DNA of 47,514 nt from Sphingomonas sp. (GTDB lineage: Bacteria > Pseudomonadota > Alphaproteobacteria > Sphingomonadales > Sphingomonadaceae), in assembly GCF_023266535.1 (NCBI RefSeq), contig NZ_JAHFPY010000009.1:1-47514 (forward strand), given 5' to 3'. The position numbers were made by a program, and so were the translations under genes. Shown piece by piece: positions 1 through 8,845 of the stretch (the first letter of the stretch is position 1; each line of letters opens with the position of its first letter). The notes below the pieces were generated by a model. The model saw only the letters and a program-made list of their open reading frames with translations, was not told where the DNA came from and ran no database searches.

Positions 1-2921
1 CTACCGATCGAGCCGCGCAGGCGCAGGATCGCCTGGGCCAGCTCGTCCTTTTCGGCGACATTGGCCTCGCGGCTGGTGTCGAGCTCGGCCAGTTCCTGCT
101 CGGCGACGAGGTTGACCGGACCGATCCGCTCGCGCTCGGCGGTCAAGCGATCGAGCGTATCCCGCTCGATGTCCGGGTCGCCGAGATTGGTGGGATCGAA
201 ACCAAGCTTTTCAGGTAGCAACGGCGGCGGACATTCGAACCGCTCGCCACATACCCGCGCAAACTCCATCCGCCGCTCGACATGGGCATCTGCGCGGGCA
301 GCGGCGCCGGCGCGGGCTTCGCGGGCCGCGGCGGATGCTTCACCGGCTTCGGCCAGCGCCCGGGCAACAACCGCGACCGCTTCCTGCGCGTCGCGCTCGG
401 CTTCGGCGGTCCTGGCGATCTCGGCCTCGCTGGTCGAAGCATCGCGCTCGATCCGTTCGATGTCGGCGGCGTGGCGGGCCGGCTCATCGGCCAGCTCCTC
501 CTGTTCCTCCTCCATCGCCATCGCCCGGGCGGCGGTTTCGGCCAGCCGTTTCTCGGCCTGGAGCGAGCGGGTCCGCCACTCGCCCGACTCGCGCCCGGCG
601 GCGGCGTGGCGTTCGCGGTCGGCCGCGGTTTCACGGGCGCGGGTAGCAGAACGGGCGCGGCAATCCGCGACCGCTTCGCCGGTCACCGAGGCCTTGCCGC
701 GCGCGGCCTCGACCTCGGCCTGGAGCGTGTCCGGATCGGGCAGCGTGGCGAGGTTGCGAGTGGCGACGTCGACCGCGCCTTTCGCGGCCTCGGCCAGCGG
801 CACCAGGTCGGCGCGGCGTTCCTCGATCCCCGAGCGCTGGGCGTCGAGCCGTTCGAGCGCAGCGGTAGCGATGTCGCCAGCGCGGGTCGCGTCGCGGCCG
901 GCGCGCTCGGCCTCGGATGCCGACCTGCGGGCCGCTTCGGCTTCGGACCGGTGCGTTTCGACCGCCTGGGCTGCGGCATTGCGAGCGCCTTCCGCGTCGG
1001 CAACCGCCTGCTCCAGCCCAGGCAGCTGCCGGTCGATCTCGGTCAGGCGGTTGGCGCGGAGCAGACGCTCGGCCGCGGCGGCACCGCCGCCGACGCTGAC
1101 GAACCCGTCCCAGCGCCGCATTACTCCTTCGCGGGTCACCAAACGCTGCCCGACAGCCAATTTCTGTCCGGTATCGCTGTTGGCCACGCCGACCTGGGCC
1201 AGGCGGCGCCGCAGCGCCGCAGGCGCCTCGATATGGTCGAGCAACCGATCGAGACCGTTTGCAAGCGGCGGATCGCCTGCCTCGGACTCGCTGCCTTGCC
1301 AGCGGCGCGGGCCCTCATTGCCCAATACCGCCTCAATATCTTCGCCAAGTGCTGCCGCCAGTGCCCGCTCATATCCGGGCGCAGCCTTCAATTCGGTCAG
1401 CGCGGCGCCGCCGCCATGGTCGAGCGCGCGGGCCAGCGCATCGCGTTCGGCCTTGGCCGCGCTCAGCGCCGCGCGCGCGGCGGCGAGGCCACTTTCGGCT
1501 TCGTCGCGGGCTGTTGCGGCTTCGGCACGCTGCTCCTCAGCCTTGGTGAGCGCGGTTTCAGCCGCAGCCAGCTGGCCGGCCGCTGCCTCGACCCACTTTT
1601 GAGAATCTTTGATGGATGCGCGTTCGGCCGACCCGTCGCCAATCCCCGCCAGTTGCTGGCTCAGCCGCTCGGTATCGGCGGCAAAACGGCCAGCCTGGGT
1701 CCGGGCTGCCTCCAGCGCGGCTTCGGCGACCCGGCGTTCGGCGCGCATTGCCGCTTCGCGCGCCAGCACGCCTGCCAAAGCCGCCTCGGCCTCGCGCGAT
1801 TCCGCCTCTGCCTGGGTTAGCTCGGTGGCAATGCGGGCCGAGATGGTCTCGGCATCGGCCAGCCGTTCCTCGATCGCGCGCCGCTCCTGGTCGAGCGTTT
1901 CGATCGCCTTCGACGCGTCGGCCTTTAGCGCCACCTCGCGGGCGGTTTCGGCCGACAGCGCTTGCGACAACCGTTCCAGCTCGGCCAGCCGCCGCACCAC
2001 CGTGTCGCGCTTGGCCCGGGCTGTGGCCAGCTCATGCGCCAGGGTGCGGCCGGCATCGCGCGCCGCCACCGCCGCATTGCGCCGCTCGGCCAGCGCCGCG
2101 GCCGCCTGTTCCTGGAGCGCCTGCGCGGCATAAACCGCCTGTTGAAGGCGCGCGACCTCGCCTTCCGCTGCCTTGGCTTCCTCCGCCGCCTCGGCCGCGG
2201 CGCGATCGGCATCGGCCCAGCGCGAATAGAGCAGCTTGCCCTCTGCCATCCGGATCTTGTCGGTCAGCGCCCGATAACGTTCCGCCGCCCGCGCCTGCCG
2301 TCTGAGCGCCGAGGCCCTCGCCTCCTGCTCGGTCAGCAGTTCATCGAGCCGCTGCAGATTGGCTTCGGTCGCCCTCAATTTCTGCTCGGCGTCCTTGCGG
2401 CGGGCGTGGAGGCCGGAAATCCCGGCCGCTTCCTCCAGCATCATCCGCCGCTCGACCGGCTTGGCGGCGATCACCGCGCCGATCCGGCCCTGGCTGACCA
2501 GCGCCGGCGAATGAGCGCCGGTGGCGGCGTCAGCGAACAGCAGTGAGACATCTTTCTGACGGACGTCGCGCCCGTCGACCCGATAGGCGGAACCGGCACC
2601 GCGCTCGATCCGCCGCGTGACCTCGCTCTCGCTGCGCTCGTCATTGTCGGCTTCGCCCGCGTCGCGCTCGATCAGCAACGAGACTTCGGCGAAGTCGCGC
2701 GCCGGGCGGGTCGCCGTGCCGGCAAAGATAACGTCTTCCATGCCGCCGCCGCGCAATGACTTGGGCGAGCCTTCGCCCATCACCCAGCGGATTGCTTCAA
2801 GCAGATTCGACTTGCCGCAGCCGTTGGGGCCGACCACTCCGGTCAGCCCCGGCTCGATCCTCAGCTCGGCCGGCTCGACAAAGCTCTTGAAGCCGCTGAG
2901 TTTCAGCCGGCGAAAGCGCAA
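1..2921 (-). CDS. smc: Chromosome segregation protein SMC (3' end outside window)
   Basis: This is the SMC ATPase that loads on and compacts newly replicated chromosomes. About 973 codons are visible. The N-terminus reads as an SMC head (GFKSFVEPAELRIEPG), with Walker A VVGPNGCGKSN around residue 30. It is followed by long Ala/Glu/Arg-rich coiled coil, a hinge region near the middle, and more coil running off the left edge (AEKDELAQAILRLRGSIG), so the C-terminal Walker B half is missing. No in-frame ATG precedes the Walker A. A TTG at 2921 has GGGGG six bases upstream and gives MRFRRLKLSGFKSF, the usual SMC start. The gene is last in the order DUF721, DsbA-like, smc, and starts 25 bases after the stop of the DsbA-like gene. 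The reading frame is open throughout. Confidence 0.95.
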   Translation of the reverse strand, partial: MRFRRLKLSGFKSFVEPAELRIEPGLTGVVGPNGCGKSNLLEAIRWVMGEGSPKSLRGGGMEDVIFAGTATRPARDFAEVSLLIERDAGEADNDERSESEVTRRIERGAGSAYRVDGRDVRQKDVSLLFADAATGAHSPALVSQGRIGAVIAAKPVERRMMLEEAAGISGLHARRKDAEQKLRATEANLQRLDELLTEQEARASALRRQARAAERYRALTDKIRMAEGKLLYSRWADADRAAAEAAEEAKAAEGEVARLQQAVYAAQALQEQAAAALAERRNAAVAARDAGRTLAHELATARAKRDTVVRRLAELERLSQALSAETAREVALKADASKAIETLDQERRAIEERLADAETISARIATELTQAEAESREAEAALAGVLAREAAMRAERRVAEAALEAARTQAGRFAADTERLSQQLAGIGDGSAERASIKDSQKWVEAAAGQLAAAETALTKAEEQRAEAATARDEAESGLAAARAALSAAKAERDALARALDHGGGAALTELKAAPGYERALAAALGEDIEAVLGNEGPRRWQGSESEAGDPPLANGLDRLLDHIEAPAALRRRLAQVGVANSDTGQKLAVGQRLVTREGVMRRWDGFVSVGGGAAAAERLLRANRLTEIDRQLPGLEQAVADAEGARNAAAQAVETHRSEAEAARRSASEAERAGRDATRAGDIATAALERLDAQRSGIEERRADLVPLAEAAKGAVDVATRNLATLPDPDTLQAEVEAARGKASVTGEAVADCRARSATRARETAADRERHAAAGRESGEWRTRSLQAEKRLAETAARAMAMEEEQEELADEPARHAADIERIERDASTSEAEIARTAEAERDAQEAVAVVARALAEAGEASAAAREARAGAAARADAHVERRMEFARVCGERFECPPPLLPEKLGFDPTNLGDPDIERDTLDRLTAERERIGPVNLVAEQELAELDTSREANVAEKDELAQAILRLRGSIG

Positions 2922-2946
2922 CGCTGTACCCCCATAAGCGTCATGA

Positions 2947-3702
2947 TCAGCTATTCAGCGCTTCCTTGATCTTGGGCTCAAGCAATTCCCATGTCGCGGT
3001 CTGTTCGACCACTTCGCCGTTGATCAGGAAAGTCGGCGTGCCCGGGATGCTGTAGGTCGAGACCGCGTCGCTGTTCATCTGGACCAGCTTGTTGATCTCG
3101 GTCTCATTGGCCAGGCACTGCTCGCCCTTGGCACGCGGCACGCCGCGCATCGACGCATAGGCCTTCAAGCCACCAAGGTCGGCAATGGTCGAGAATTGCT
3201 GGGCGGGCGCCATCCCCTGCAGCGACTGCATCTTGGCCGGATCGGTCGCCTGGATCTTGCCGACCCACTCGCGCTGATCCTTGAACAGGTTGCGGGTCAG
3301 GCCGAAGAAACTCGCTTCGCCGCCGCAGCGGGCCAGCAGGGTCGCCGTCATGTCGAACGGATCGCGCACGAAATTGCGGAATTCCCAGCTGACCAGGCCC
3401 TTTTTGACGTAATTTTCGACGAGGGAGTTGCCTCCCTCTTCCTCAAACGCGGCGCAGTGCGGGCAGGTCAGCGAGCCGAATTCGACCAGCTTAACCTTGG
3501 CGTTGGGGTTGCCCATGACGAACCCGCCTTCGGGCGTCTTGGACACGACCGTCGACCAGTCGCCGTTGTTGGGCGCCGGGACCGGCTTGGCGGTGACTTC
3601 GACCGCGCCGTTGGCGGTGGCCGCACCCTTCTCGGCGTTGCAGGCAGTGGCGAGCAGCGCCGCCGAGGCGAGGAACAGGACTGAGATTCTCATGGGGGTC
3701 AT
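2947..3702 (-). CDS. DsbA-family thiol:disulfide oxidoreductase (thioredoxin_4 type)
   Basis: A periplasmic thioredoxin-fold protein of 251 residues that probably oxidises or isomerises cysteines in exported proteins. It has an N-terminal export signal ending in LLATAC, where Cys21 could be lipidated, although Ala at -3 makes a weak lipobox. A low-complexity linker follows, then the redox motif C80-P-H-C83 in FGSLTCPHCAAF. A conserved cis-Pro region is present near the C-terminus (SIPGTPTFLINGE). The ATG at 3702 overlaps the TGA of the DUF721 gene as ATGA, which indicates translational coupling and favours this start over the ATG at 3693. The order DUF721, DsbA-like, smc is common in alphaproteobacteria. 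The specific substrate is unknown. Confidence 0.9.
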   Translation of the reverse strand: MTPMRISVLFLASAALLATACNAEKGAATANGAVEVTAKPVPAPNNGDWSTVVSKTPEGGFVMGNPNAKVKLVEFGSLTCPHCAAFEEEGGNSLVENYVKKGLVSWEFRNFVRDPFDMTATLLARCGGEASFFGLTRNLFKDQREWVGKIQATDPAKMQSLQGMAPAQQFSTIADLGGLKAYASMRGVPRAKGEQCLANETEINKLVQMNSDAVSTYSIPGTPTFLINGEVVEQTATWELLEPKIKEALNS

Positions 3703-4253
3703 TTGCTCCGGATGATGGGAATGGTTGAGGTTGGCAGCTTGTCGACGGCCGGTGTGCCGCGCGATCCGGCGAGCTTGCCGGCCAGCGATTCGAGCACGGT
3801 GCGAAGTTCGGGATCGGCAATCTGGCGGAGGCCCTCGCCCAGCTCGGCCGGGACCGGCACGGCGGCGGGCCGCTGCACATTGGCTTTCGGCCTTGGGGCG
3901 CGCCCCTGGCTGAAGGCGACCTTGTTGACCGCCTCATAGCCGAAGAAGCGGTTGACCCGCTCGATGATCAAGGGCGCCAGATGCTGCATCAGCGGAGCAT
4001 GAGCGCCTTCGACGCTCAACGTCAGCGTTCCGCCGGACTTTTTGCCGCCCGGGAAGCGGATCGATTCCGGGGTCGAAACCTTGGCGTAGCGTTCGCCAAC
4101 GATTTCGGTCCAGCGGCTGACCACCGCGCCCTGGACGAAGCCGAATCGCTTGAAGGTCGCTCCGGCGATGTCGCCAACGAGCTCGCCGCAACGCCGGGCA
4201 TGGCCGCGGCGCGCGTCATTATCGTTGGATTCGGGACGTGGGGACTTCGCCAT
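3699..4253 (-). CDS. DUF721 (DciA-like) domain protein
   Basis: A 184-residue protein with a DUF721/DciA-like domain in its first half, seen as a VGDIAGATFKRFGF...VSRWTEIVG block followed by TLTLSVEGAHAPLMQHLAPLIIERVNRFFG. DciA-type proteins load the replicative helicase in many bacteria. Whether this copy does so is inference from the family. The C-terminal third is a low-complexity Pro/Ala linker and a short tail. The ATG at 4253 gives MAKSPRPESNDN; an in-frame ATG at 4271 would add six residues. Neither has a clear ribosome binding site. The gene is divergent from mutY with only 27 bases (or 9 with the upstream start) between start codons, so the transcripts may be leaderless or the promoters overlap the genes. 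Confidence 0.82.
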   Translation of the reverse strand: MAKSPRPESNDNDARRGHARRCGELVGDIAGATFKRFGFVQGAVVSRWTEIVGERYAKVSTPESIRFPGGKKSGGTLTLSVEGAHAPLMQHLAPLIIERVNRFFGYEAVNKVAFSQGRAPRPKANVQRPAAVPVPAELGEGLRQIADPELRTVLESLAGKLAGSRGTPAVDKLPTSTIPIIRSK

Positions 4254-4280
4254 CGGGAATGACCATGCCATAGCGTTTTC

Positions 4281-5285
4281 ATGCTCGCCAGTGCTGCTGA
4301 ACGGCTCCTGACTCATTATGACCGGCATGCCAGGGCGCTGCCGTGGCGCAGCCCGCCGGGGAGCGCGCCGCAAGACCCATATCTGGTGTGGCTGAGCGAA
4401 GTGATGCTGCAGCAGACGACGGTCGCAACGGTGCGCCCGCGCTTTCGCCGCTTTATCGAGCGCTGGCCGACCGTCGAGGCGCTGGCCGCGGCGCCGGATG
4501 TGGAGGTGCTGCGGGAGTGGGCGGGCCTCGGCTATTATGCCCGCGCCCGCAATCTGATCGCCTGTGCCAGGCAGGTCGCGGCGATCGGCGGCTTCCCCCG
4601 CACTGAAGCCGAATTGCGCAAATTGCCCGGGCTTGGCGCCTATACCGCCGCGGCCATTGCCGCGATCGCGTTTGGCGAACGGGCGGTGGTGATCGACACC
4701 AATGTCGCGCGAGTGGTCGCTCGTTACCATGGCCTCGAACAATCGCTGGAGCAGGTCCGCGACGAAATCCGGAAACTTGCCAAAGGGATGACGCCCGCGG
4801 ACCGGCCGGGCGACTTTGCCCAGGCGATGATGGATTTGGGCGCGACCATCTGCCGCCCGAAGAGCCCCGAATGTTCGGCATGCCCGCTGGCGGGCGACTG
4901 CAGGGCATTTGCCAGCGGCGACCCCGGGGCATTTCCTGCGCCGAAGGTGAAGCGCGTGCGGCCGCACCGCCATGGCCTAGCCTGGTGGATCGAGCGCAAT
5001 GGCGCGATCTGGCTGGTCCGCCGTCCGGCCAAGGGCATGCTCGGCGGGATGGCGGCTTTGCCGGGGCCGGAATGGGGCGATGAGCCGACCACAATGCCGG
5101 CGATCGCCAGCGTCTCGCATGGCTTCACCCATTTCACGCTCGACCTGCACATTGCTGCCCGCGCCGAAACGATCGGCGACGGCTGGTGGCAGCCAGTCGA
5201 TAGGATTGCCGAAGCCGGCCTCCCGACCCTCTATAGGAAGGCAGTCGAAGCTGTCCTCGCCAGAAAGGAAGTCCTTGCCGCCTGA
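4281..5285 (+). CDS. mutY: A/G-specific adenine glycosylase MutY
   Basis: Removes adenine mispaired with 8-oxoguanine in base excision repair. Its 334 residues contain the family features in order: the catalytic Glu40 in LSEVMLQQTTV, the helix-hairpin-helix loop LPGLGAYTAAAI (about 115-126) and catalytic Asp139 in VIDTNVARV. The four-cysteine iron-sulfur loop is C191-X6-C198-X2-C201-X5-C207. A C-terminal NUDIX-like domain for 8-oxoG recognition runs from about 225 to the end (KRVRPHRHGLAWWIE). Length is normal for the family. nudC starts inside its last codons, so two nucleotide-damage or nucleotide-pool enzymes are translated as a pair. Confidence 0.96.
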   Translation: MLASAAERLLTHYDRHARALPWRSPPGSAPQDPYLVWLSEVMLQQTTVATVRPRFRRFIERWPTVEALAAAPDVEVLREWAGLGYYARARNLIACARQVAAIGGFPRTEAELRKLPGLGAYTAAAIAAIAFGERAVVIDTNVARVVARYHGLEQSLEQVRDEIRKLAKGMTPADRPGDFAQAMMDLGATICRPKSPECSACPLAGDCRAFASGDPGAFPAPKVKRVRPHRHGLAWWIERNGAIWLVRRPAKGMLGGMAALPGPEWGDEPTTMPAIASVSHGFTHFTLDLHIAARAETIGDGWWQPVDRIAEAGLPTLYRKAVEAVLARKEVLAA

Positions 5286-6135
5286 TCCATTCTTCGCCGG
5301 CGAAGGGCTCGACCGCGCCGACCATCTGCGCGCCGATCCGGCCGCAATCGCCGCGCTGCTTGGGCATGGCGACGCGCTTCAGCTGGTGTGGGACAATGGC
5401 GCGCCCTCTCTCGACGAACGGGGCAAGCTTAAGTGGCAGGATATTTCGGGCGAGCCGCCGCTATTTCTCGGCTTCGACCAGGGCGCGCCGCGCTTTTCGG
5501 CCCTGCCCGACGGCAGCACGCCGGCCAACGCTTACGCCCACATCCATTTGCTGGCGCTGCTCGACGTCAGGGATGCACCGACCTTCTCCGCGGCGCTGAG
5601 CCTCGCCAACTGGCATCGCCGCCACGGCCATTGCTCGGTCTGTGGCAGGATGACCGAACCCAACCGCGGCGGCTGGTCGCGCGCCTGCCCCAATTGCAGT
5701 GCCGAACATTACCCGCGCTCCGATCCGGTGGTGATCATGCTGGCCGAGCATGAGGGCCGCCTGCTGCTGGGCCGCCAGCCGCAATATCCCGAAGGCCGCT
5801 ATTCGGCGCTGGCGGGGTTCGTCGAACCCGGCGAATCGATTGAAGATGCGGTCGCTCGCGAGCTCAAGGAAGAGGCCGGGATCGAGGTTTACGACGTGCA
5901 CTATTGGTGCAGTCAGCCCTGGCCCTTCCCCTCGTCGCTGATGATCGGCGCCCATGCCACCGCGGCAAGTGACCAGCTCATCATCGACAAGAACGAGCTC
6001 GACGATGCGCGCTGGTTCAGCCGCGGCGAGGTGCTTGCCGCATTGGCGGGCGGACCCGCGGCGCCGTTCCAGCCGCCGCCCAAATGGGCGATTGCCCGGA
6101 CGCTGCTTGACCATTGGGTCGACGGCTTGAAGTAA
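5275..6135 (+). CDS. nudC: NADH pyrophosphatase / decapping-type NUDIX hydrolase NudC
   Basis: Hydrolyses NADH to NMNH and AMP and, in studied members, removes NAD caps from RNA. The 286 residues hold a zinc ribbon (HCSVCGRM and ACPNC), the NUDIX box GFVEPGESIEDAVARELKEE, and the NADH-pyrophosphatase signature SQPWPFPSSLM just after it. There is no ATG at the right place. The TTG at 5275 is preceded by AAAGGAAG with three bases of spacing to the codon and gives MPPDPFFAGEG, so I take it as the start. It overlaps the mutY stop by 11 bases. Reading starts further upstream inside mutY would add unrelated sequence. Confidence 0.93.
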   Translation: MPPDPFFAGEGLDRADHLRADPAAIAALLGHGDALQLVWDNGAPSLDERGKLKWQDISGEPPLFLGFDQGAPRFSALPDGSTPANAYAHIHLLALLDVRDAPTFSAALSLANWHRRHGHCSVCGRMTEPNRGGWSRACPNCSAEHYPRSDPVVIMLAEHEGRLLLGRQPQYPEGRYSALAGFVEPGESIEDAVARELKEEAGIEVYDVHYWCSQPWPFPSSLMIGAHATAASDQLIIDKNELDDARWFSRGEVLAALAGGPAAPFQPPPKWAIARTLLDHWVDGLK

Positions 6136-6201
6136 GCCATATCGGGCCTTAAAGGCGCTGGCACGGTTTCTCTTTCCATTCGGCTCGGCCGCAGGGGTTT
6201 C

Positions 6202-6819
6202 ATGAACGATCGCAACAACACCATCGCCGGCTGGGTCCTGTTCGCCGGTATCGTCGCGCTGGGCTCGTCGATCGTCTCTTCGGAAGTGTTCAACACCCAC
6301 CGTCCCGAGACGATGGGCTATCCGATCGAGGGTGTCGAAGTCGAAGGCGGCGGCGCTGCCGAAGCGGCCAAGCCGATCGAATTCTACCTGGCCTCGGCCG
6401 AGCCGACCAAGGGCGAGCAGGTGTTCAAGAAGTGCACTGCTTGCCACAACGCCGACAATGGCGGCGCCAACGCGCTCGGCCCGAACCTGTGGGGCGTGCT
6501 GGGCGAGCCGGTCGGCAAGGGCGCCAATGGCTTTGCCTTCTCCGAGGCGCTGTCCGGCAAGGGCGGCAACTGGGACTTCAGTAGCCTCAACGAATGGCTA
6601 TCGAACCCGAAGAAGTTCGCACCCGGCACCAAGATGACCTTCGCCGGCCTCGGCAATCCCGAGGACCGCGCCAACGTCATCGCGTTCCTCAATGCGCACA
6701 GCAATGCGCCCAAGCCGCTCCCCGCCGCTCCGGTTGAGACCGCCGCCAAGGACGAAAAGGGCGAGACGCCCGCGGCGGAAGGCAACGAGGCCGCACCGGC
6801 CAAGCCTGCCGCCAAATAA
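6202..6819 (+). CDS. Membrane-anchored class I cytochrome c
   Basis: A 205-residue c-type cytochrome. One uncleaved N-terminal membrane segment (about 9-27, IAGWVLFAGIVALGSSIV) is followed by a linker and a cytochrome domain. The domain has haem attachment site C78-T-A-C81-H82 and a probable axial Met145 in GTKMTFAGL. The tail after residue 155 is rich in Ala, Pro, Lys and Glu and looks unstructured. This layout matches CycM-like cytochromes of alphaproteobacteria, which carry electrons from the bc1 complex to terminal oxidases. The partner here is not shown by the neighbourhood. It starts 66 bases after nudC and is followed by a clear terminator. Confidence 0.93.
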   Translation: MNDRNNTIAGWVLFAGIVALGSSIVSSEVFNTHRPETMGYPIEGVEVEGGGAAEAAKPIEFYLASAEPTKGEQVFKKCTACHNADNGGANALGPNLWGVLGEPVGKGANGFAFSEALSGKGGNWDFSSLNEWLSNPKKFAPGTKMTFAGLGNPEDRANVIAFLNAHSNAPKPLPAAPVETAAKDEKGETPAAEGNEAAPAKPAAK

Positions 6820-6839
6820 GCCGGCATGACTGTCCAATG

Positions 6840-6868
6840 AAAAGGGCGGCCTCGAGCCGCCCTTTTTG
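6840..6868. terminator. Rho-independent terminator, probably bidirectional
   Basis: A ten-base perfect stem, AAAGGGCGGC and GCCGCCCTTT, closes a five-base loop (CTCGA) and is followed by a run of T. On the other strand the leading AAAA gives a matching U-run, so it can also end the convergent LOG-family transcript. It lies between the cytochrome c stop (6819) and the LOG-family stop (6887). Confidence 0.92.
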
Positions 6869-6886
6869 TATCATCTAGGTAAGAAG

Positions 6887-7747
6887 TCAGCAGACTTCGT
6901 AATGTTTGCAGACGGCGTCCCACGCCTCTCCGGCGGTCTCGACCCAGGTGATGAGGTCGAGGTCGTGGGGTGAAATCACACCTTCCTCGGCCAGTCCCTG
7001 GAAATCGACCACCCGCTCCCAGAACTCCCGGCCAAACAGCAGGATCGGCAGCGGCCGGACCTTGCCGGTCTGGATCAGCGTCAACAGCTCGAACATCTCG
7101 TCGAACGTGCCGAACCCGCCGGGAAATACTGCTACCGCCCGGGCGCGGAGCAGGAAGTGCATCTTCCTCAGCGCGAAATAATGGAACTGGAAGCTCAAAT
7201 CCGGCGTCACATAATGGTTGGGCAATTGCTCGTGCGGCAGCACGATGTTGAGCCCGATTGAATCGACGCCGACATCCTGCGCGCCGCGGTTGGCGGCCTC
7301 CATGAACGACGGTCCGCCGCCCGAGCAGACCACGAAATGCCGCTTGCCGTCCTCGTCGACCGGATGCTGGCTGACGCGTGCGGCGAGCTTGCGCGCCTCG
7401 TCATAATAATGGGATTTGGCGACGAGCTTCTCGGCGACCTGCTTGTCCCAGTCGGTCCGCGCAGCCTCGAGCAGCGCCTTGGCCTTTGACGGTTCGGGCA
7501 CGCGCGCCGAGCCATAGAAGACGAAGGTCGAGGCGATGTTGGCCTCGTTCATCAGCAATTCGGGCTTCAACAGCTCGAGCTGGAAGCGCACCGGCCGCAA
7601 ATCCTCGCGCAGCAGGAAATCGGTGTCCTGGAACGCAAGCTTATAGGCTTCGCTCTCGGTTTGCGGGGACGATGGAACGTGCTTGGCGGCCCGCGCATCG
7701 GTCGAGGCCTGCGGGAAAATCCGCTTGGGAGGTTTGGGATCAGTCAT
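6887..7747 (-). CDS. LOG-family protein (TIGR00730-like, putative nucleotide phosphoribohydrolase)
   Basis: A 286-residue Rossmann-fold protein. It has the family signature PGGFGTFDEMFE (about residues 199-210) and the phosphate-binding loop VCSGGGPSFMEAANRGA. Proteins with the PGGxGTxxE motif cleave nucleoside 5'-monophosphates (LOG activity). Many bacterial members are still labelled lysine decarboxylase without support. The longer N-terminal half (EAYKLAFQDTDFLLREDLRPVR) fits the large TIGR00730 subgroup. I start it at the ATG at 7747 (MTDPKPPKRIF). An upstream start would overlap the preceding hydrolase gene and adds an unlikely N-terminus. No good ribosome binding site is seen at 7747, so the start is moderately sure. 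Confidence 0.88.
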   Translation of the reverse strand: MTDPKPPKRIFPQASTDARAAKHVPSSPQTESEAYKLAFQDTDFLLREDLRPVRFQLELLKPELLMNEANIASTFVFYGSARVPEPSKAKALLEAARTDWDKQVAEKLVAKSHYYDEARKLAARVSQHPVDEDGKRHFVVCSGGGPSFMEAANRGAQDVGVDSIGLNIVLPHEQLPNHYVTPDLSFQFHYFALRKMHFLLRARAVAVFPGGFGTFDEMFELLTLIQTGKVRPLPILLFGREFWERVVDFQGLAEEGVISPHDLDLITWVETAGEAWDAVCKHYEVC

Positions 7748-7788
7748 GTCGGGGGAGCGGCTTAGCGGCCAACCGCGTCCTCGAAAAG

Positions 7789-8763
7789 CTAAGGGTTCAA
7801 CGCTTTGCAATATTTCTGCTGCTCTTCGGGTGAGCTGCGCAGCCGCGTGTCGAGATAATAGGTCGCCGCTTCAGTGACATAGTCGCTATGTTCGGCGTCG
7901 ATGAACAGCGCCGCATCGCGCTTCCAGGCCGCGACGCATTCTTCCTTGACCCGGGTCGAGCGGCCGCAATCGACGAAATTATCGAACGCGGTCTTCCATT
8001 GCAGGAACTGGGCGCGGTTCATCGGCGCGCCATGGCCGGGGATCAGCGTCGTGAACGGTGTGGCCGCCACCTCGACCAGCGCCTTCTTCCAGCCGTCGGC
8101 GCAGGCGGTATCCATGAACGGCACGATGTCGACCACCAGGTCGCCGACGATCGCCAGCCCTTCGTTCGGCACATAGAGCCAGAGGTCGGCCTCGGTCGCG
8201 GCGAACGGCGCGACATGGACCTCCAGCTTGCGCCCGGCGATCTTCATCCTGGCCGATTTGGTGACCGGCACGGTGGGTTTCAGCGTCTCGGGATGATCGA
8301 GCCGGTAGCGCGCGCGGGTCAGCTGCGCCTTAATGTCGGCCGGCGTCTTCGGATCGGCCAACAGCTTGTCGGCCCGCTCGCGCCCGCGCTGGAGAAAGTC
8401 CTTCAGCGCCCCGTCGATGGCGTTGGTCGCATAGACCTGCGCCTTGGGATAGGCGGCGCGGATGTCGTAATTGCCGGTCGTGTGATCGAGGTGCCAGTGG
8501 GTGTTGACGATCGCCGCGATCGGCTTGCCGCGTTGCTTGGCGTAGGCCAGCAGCAGCTCGGCATGCTCCGGGTGCCGTCCGGTATCGACCACGATCAGCC
8601 CCTGCGGCGCGTCGAGGAAGATGCTGTTGCCGTCCGGCCCCTTGTCGAGTGGCACCGAGCCCGGAATCAGCGTGTAGCTCGGCTCGACCAGCTTGACCTT
8701 GGGCGCCGCGGCACCGGTCAACAGCCCGGCTATCGCCACCAGCAGAAAGATTGAACGCCGCAT
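7789..8763 (-). CDS. Secreted MBL-fold metallo-hydrolase with an altered metal site
   Basis: A 324-residue metallo-beta-lactamase-fold protein with a cleavable signal peptide (about 1-20). The first metal motif is intact: H89-W-H91-L-D93-H94 in THWHLDHTTGN. GD208 and the late H244 in IPGHGAPM are also present. The His normally found in the HTxGD strand is absent; the equivalent stretch reads FAATEADLW with Ala at 189. It may bind a single metal ion or use a different ligand. The central insert (about 118-170) is helical and charged. The substrate is unknown; periplasmic hydrolases of this kind act on esters, lactones or thioesters. It lies downstream of sdhA with an 82-base gap and may be in a separate unit. 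Confidence 0.85.
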   Translation of the reverse strand: MRRSIFLLVAIAGLLTGAAAPKVKLVEPSYTLIPGSVPLDKGPDGNSIFLDAPQGLIVVDTGRHPEHAELLLAYAKQRGKPIAAIVNTHWHLDHTTGNYDIRAAYPKAQVYATNAIDGALKDFLQRGRERADKLLADPKTPADIKAQLTRARYRLDHPETLKPTVPVTKSARMKIAGRKLEVHVAPFAATEADLWLYVPNEGLAIVGDLVVDIVPFMDTACADGWKKALVEVAATPFTTLIPGHGAPMNRAQFLQWKTAFDNFVDCGRSTRVKEECVAAWKRDAALFIDAEHSDYVTEAATYYLDTRLRSSPEEQQKYCKALNP

Positions 8764-8845
8764 CGCCGCCTCCCCTTTTCCGCGGAGGCTAGGCGAAGTT
8801 AGCTGCCATGGAAGTGCCGTTCGACGAAGTGCGCCGGCGCCTCGC

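Noticed and set aside
61-1602. Long plus-strand frames opposite smc
   Set aside because: Ser/Ala/Arg-rich translations without family patterns; they are the antisense of the SMC coiled coil in high-GC DNA.
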